Source: Chryseobacterium pennipullorum (GTDB lineage Bacteria; Bacteroidota; Bacteroidia; Flavobacteriales; Weeksellaceae). Taken from it: 64,000 nt of DNA. Location of the stretch: contig NZ_QNVV01000004.1 of the NCBI RefSeq assembly GCF_003384725.1, positions 124,001 through 188,000 on the forward strand. The letters run 5' to 3'. The notes under the pieces were generated by a model, which ran no database searches, was not told where the DNA came from, and worked only from the letters and a program-made list of their open reading frames with translations. Both the position numbers and the translations under genes were made by a program. Below, piece by piece: positions 62,177 to 64,000 of the stretch; the first letter of the stretch is position 1; the number at the start of each line of letters is the position of its first letter.

Positions 62177-62533
62177 AAATAATGAATAATCCGATATTTT
62201 AATGAAGATGCCGATTGAAAATATTCTGGATATCTTACTTTAATTTATTTTTCAGATCAAAATGTTTTTTTCTATTCTGTCATTTGTCTATTAAGCAAAT
62301 TTCAACGAAAAATGAGGCTGTCCAAATTGTTTTGGACAGCCTCTAATTTTGCTAATTTTATCAATATTTCCACCAACGCAAATAAAGAAATAATTCTAAA
62401 ACTGCTACGGGAAAATGCTCGTACCAGTGTCACAAATTTTATTTACTTTTTGTTAAAAATTATTAGTTTTTCTTTATTCAGTTTCGTTGATTTTTATATT
62501 GCTTGTATCAGATTTATATCCGTTATTAATAGT
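62177..62533. promoter_or_regulatory. 357-bp intergenic region with one strong hairpin
   Basis: Apart from the murI leader and the terminator at 62314, I see no gene. A reading frame across 62312-62596 is made of terminator arms and hydrophobic AT-rich codons and is rejected. Confidence 0.5.
62314..62343 (-). terminator. Strong terminator downstream of the lipoprotein gene
   Basis: The perfect 13-bp stem GAGGCTGTCCAAA/TTTGGACAGCCTC with a TTGT loop is followed by T6 on the minus strand. It lies about 190 bp after the lipoprotein stop. Confidence 0.85.
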
Positions 62534-63472
62534 TTATTTTGCTACATCCTTTTTGCCAAGCGTAATATTCAAAAAGTTTATTTTCTTATCACCTAAATTA
62601 AAATAATAAATATTGTTCGTATTATCATTTTGTTGATAAAAAATTAAATCTTTCACATTTCTTATAATATTATAGTGATATCCTGTTGATGGTAAAACAG
62701 GATGCTCTTTTTTAGCCTTTAAGTCCAATCTAACCATTTGGTATGATGATGCACATAAAATATTATTATTAGACAATATTACAGGATTACTATATAAAGT
62801 AGAATTACGCAAAGTATCATTTTCGATCTTAATTTTATTAAGTACATTCTGGTCTTTATTGTCCAATTTAATATTAAATAAAAACAGTCCACTTTCATTT
62901 GGCTCGCCTTGTCTAGAAATTAATAAGCTATCTTTTCCCACATTTAAAATTTCTCGCATAGAATATGAGTTCAGATTTGAAATTCTCTTTGATTTTAGAG
63001 TATTCAAATCTAGTTCATAGATATCAAAATCATGATAAGCTTTTGGAGCAATTTTAGAATATGATTGAAACGTTCTTGCTTGTAGGTAAAATATTTTGTT
63101 AGATGGTAAAAATATATAATCAGAAATAAATCCATGATCAACTTTAACCCTTTTATTTATTTTATGACTTGCTGTATCATAAAAATGAAATTCAGGAACT
63201 AAATCATTGTGCGGATAATATAAAGCAACTATAGTTTTCCCATTATTAATATATTTCGGATTGACATAATTTCCTGAGCTTTTAAAAATAATTGATGGCC
63301 TTCCATTATTTATAGGTTGAGTACATACGAGATATAATGAATCTACTTTATAGGAAAAAACTATATTCTTAGTATCAGGTGAAACATCAAACCCATTCAA
63401 ATTGGACTTCTTTTTACTTTGGTTACAGGAGTATAAAAGAATTAATAAAAACATATAAATTACCTTACTCAT
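62534..63472 (-). CDS. Propeller-like lipoprotein, probable immunity protein for the PLA2-like toxin
   Basis: This 312-aa AT-rich protein has a signal sequence and lipobox LYSC (Cys16). Its body resembles a TolB/WD40-type propeller: FDVSPDTKNIVFSYKVDSLYLV, NPKYINNGKTIVALYYP, HDFDIYELDLNTLKSKRISNLNSYS. The start ATG overlaps the toxin stop codon by 4 bp (ATGA-type), the usual toxin/immunity coupling. Periplasmic anchoring would allow it to intercept a phospholipase. Both function and pairing are inferred from position. Confidence 0.65.
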   Translation of the reverse strand: MSKVIYMFLLILLYSCNQSKKKSNLNGFDVSPDTKNIVFSYKVDSLYLVCTQPINNGRPSIIFKSSGNYVNPKYINNGKTIVALYYPHNDLVPEFHFYDTASHKINKRVKVDHGFISDYIFLPSNKIFYLQARTFQSYSKIAPKAYHDFDIYELDLNTLKSKRISNLNSYSMREILNVGKDSLLISRQGEPNESGLFLFNIKLDNKDQNVLNKIKIENDTLRNSTLYSNPVILSNNNILCASSYQMVRLDLKAKKEHPVLPSTGYHYNIIRNVKDLIFYQQNDNTNNIYYFNLGDKKINFLNITLGKKDVAK

Positions 63473-64000
63473 CTTATACTTCGTGGTATTTGATTAATAA
63501 CAGTATTATAGAAATGGTTGACCTTACTATTAACATTTATTCTAAAAGATTTTTGATAGTCAATACTTTTAAAGGCTGCGTAAACTAATCTTGCCATGTT
63601 ATAGGTTCGTTGTGATATTTTTTGCCCAGTTATAGTATCAATTTGTCCTTTTTTATAACCATTAATAACTTTCATAGCATTCTTTGCTAAAGCCATATCT
63701 GCATACGCGATTGATTTCTCAAATAAAGCTCCTTTTACGCCTCCCGTATTTGCTTCATAATACGCTCTGTCATGTTCAAAAGCTGCTTGATCAACCATAT
63801 CCAATGGTTTTAATCCTGCTCTAAGCAATTCGTTAGGATCTACATCAGGACCTGGACCAATATAGTTTGATCCAAAATAACCTTCTCCATCATAAACAAC
63901 ATCTTTCCCATCTCCCAACCAATCTCGAGTCCCTTTACCCGGCTTTCCTGGTCCATCCACCTTATGCACCACGTGATTTAATCCTGCAACTGTGCCTCCA
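63469..64000 (-). CDS. C-terminal end of a polymorphic toxin with phospholipase A2-like domain (partial)
   Basis: The frame stays open to the window end, so this is the tail of a longer protein; the first visible residues, GGTVAGLNHVVHKVDGPGKP, look like the end of an Rhs or similar carrier. The toxin domain has GSNYIGPGPDVDPNELL (Ca-binding-loop-like GPG) and FEHDRAYYE with the His-Asp catalytic pair of phospholipase A2-like folds. Downstream helices include IAYADMALAKNAMKVI. This would attack target-cell membranes. It is followed by the overlapping immunity-like lipoprotein. The carrier type cannot be identified from the visible part. Confidence 0.7.
   Translation of the reverse strand, partial: GGTVAGLNHVVHKVDGPGKPGKGTRDWLGDGKDVVYDGEGYFGSNYIGPGPDVDPNELLRAGLKPLDMVDQAAFEHDRAYYEANTGGVKGALFEKSIAYADMALAKNAMKVINGYKKGQIDTITGQKISQRTYNMARLVYAAFKSIDYQKSFRINVNSKVNHFYNTVINQIPRSIR

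Noticed and set aside
62312..62596. 94-aa plus-strand frame with hydrophobic segments
   Set aside because: It starts in the terminator hairpin and overlaps the end of the lipoprotein gene in antisense; no promoter.
1..64000. CRISPR array, insertion sequence or rRNA genes
   Set aside because: No regularly spaced identical repeats with unique spacers, no transposase gene and no rRNA signature were seen; the nuo spacers are degenerate words, not CRISPR repeats.

Overview
The window looks like a chromosome segment of a Flavobacteriales bacterium, most likely Chryseobacterium or a close relative in the Weeksellaceae. The evidence is low GC, near-absent Shine-Dalgarno sequences, TAnnTTTG-type -7 promoter boxes, a type IX secretion sorting domain, a short NuoG without the molybdopterin domain, and Bacteroidota-restricted families (DUF3871, DUF5606, DUF3822). 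No species call is possible from sequence reading alone.

Region 1 (1-8587) is an AT-rich integrated element next to a tRNA-Met(CAU) gene. It carries a tyrosine integrase, an SF2 helicase split across two frames at a perfect A_AAA_AAG heptamer, an AAA ATPase and a DUF3871 protein, all on the minus strand. At the far left, in the opposite direction, lie the C-terminal end of a large helical-repeat protein cut by the window edge and an M41-like HExxH protein, probably cargo. Direct repeats between the integrase and the tRNA look like integrase arm-binding sites. The other end of the element is outside the window.

Region 2 (8588-19615) is core chromosome: tRNA-Met, methylmalonyl-CoA epimerase, RbfA, an FtsX/LolE-type permease, a T9SS-exported endonuclease, AroE, a DUF349 protein, RibD, a 57-aa double-glycine peptide with six cysteines, a YigZ/IMPACT protein, a YugP-type metallopeptidase, an acetyltransferase-like protein and a small membrane protein.

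Region 3 (19706-34320) is a complete nuoA-N operon for respiratory complex I, ending at a strong terminator. It has two peculiarities: an outer-membrane-barrel-like gene between nuoF and nuoG, and long spacers made of degenerate word repeats that often end just before the next start codon.

Region 4 (34354-41400) is a contact-dependent toxin cassette: a LysM-like protein, a DUF4280 PAAR-like protein, a 1121-aa effector with GH19-like and M23 peptidoglycan-hydrolase domains, and an overlapping lipoprotein that is a likely immunity factor. The C-terminal half of the effector is much more AT-rich than the N-terminal half. Downstream lie a decayed copy of part of the effector, a second immunity-like lipoprotein and another short coding remnant. 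This pattern fits replacement of the toxin end by recombination.

Region 5 (41498-62155) is mostly core: a GAF protein, an HD-domain protein fused to a Pycsar-effector-like membrane domain and divergent from a calcineurin phosphatase/beta-barrel fusion, MazG, DUF5606, Def, RuvX, a SixA-type phosphatase, an archaemetzincin lipoprotein, a serine hydrolase, small secreted proteins, a YfcE-type phosphoesterase, an Smr protein, DUF3822, RsmD, a divergent HxlR regulator/nitroreductase pair with a 16-bp inverted operator, and MurI.

Region 6 (62312-64000) is again AT-rich. It carries the C-terminal end of a polymorphic toxin with a phospholipase A2-like domain, cut by the window edge, followed by a lipoprotein that overlaps it by 4 bp and is the probable immunity protein.
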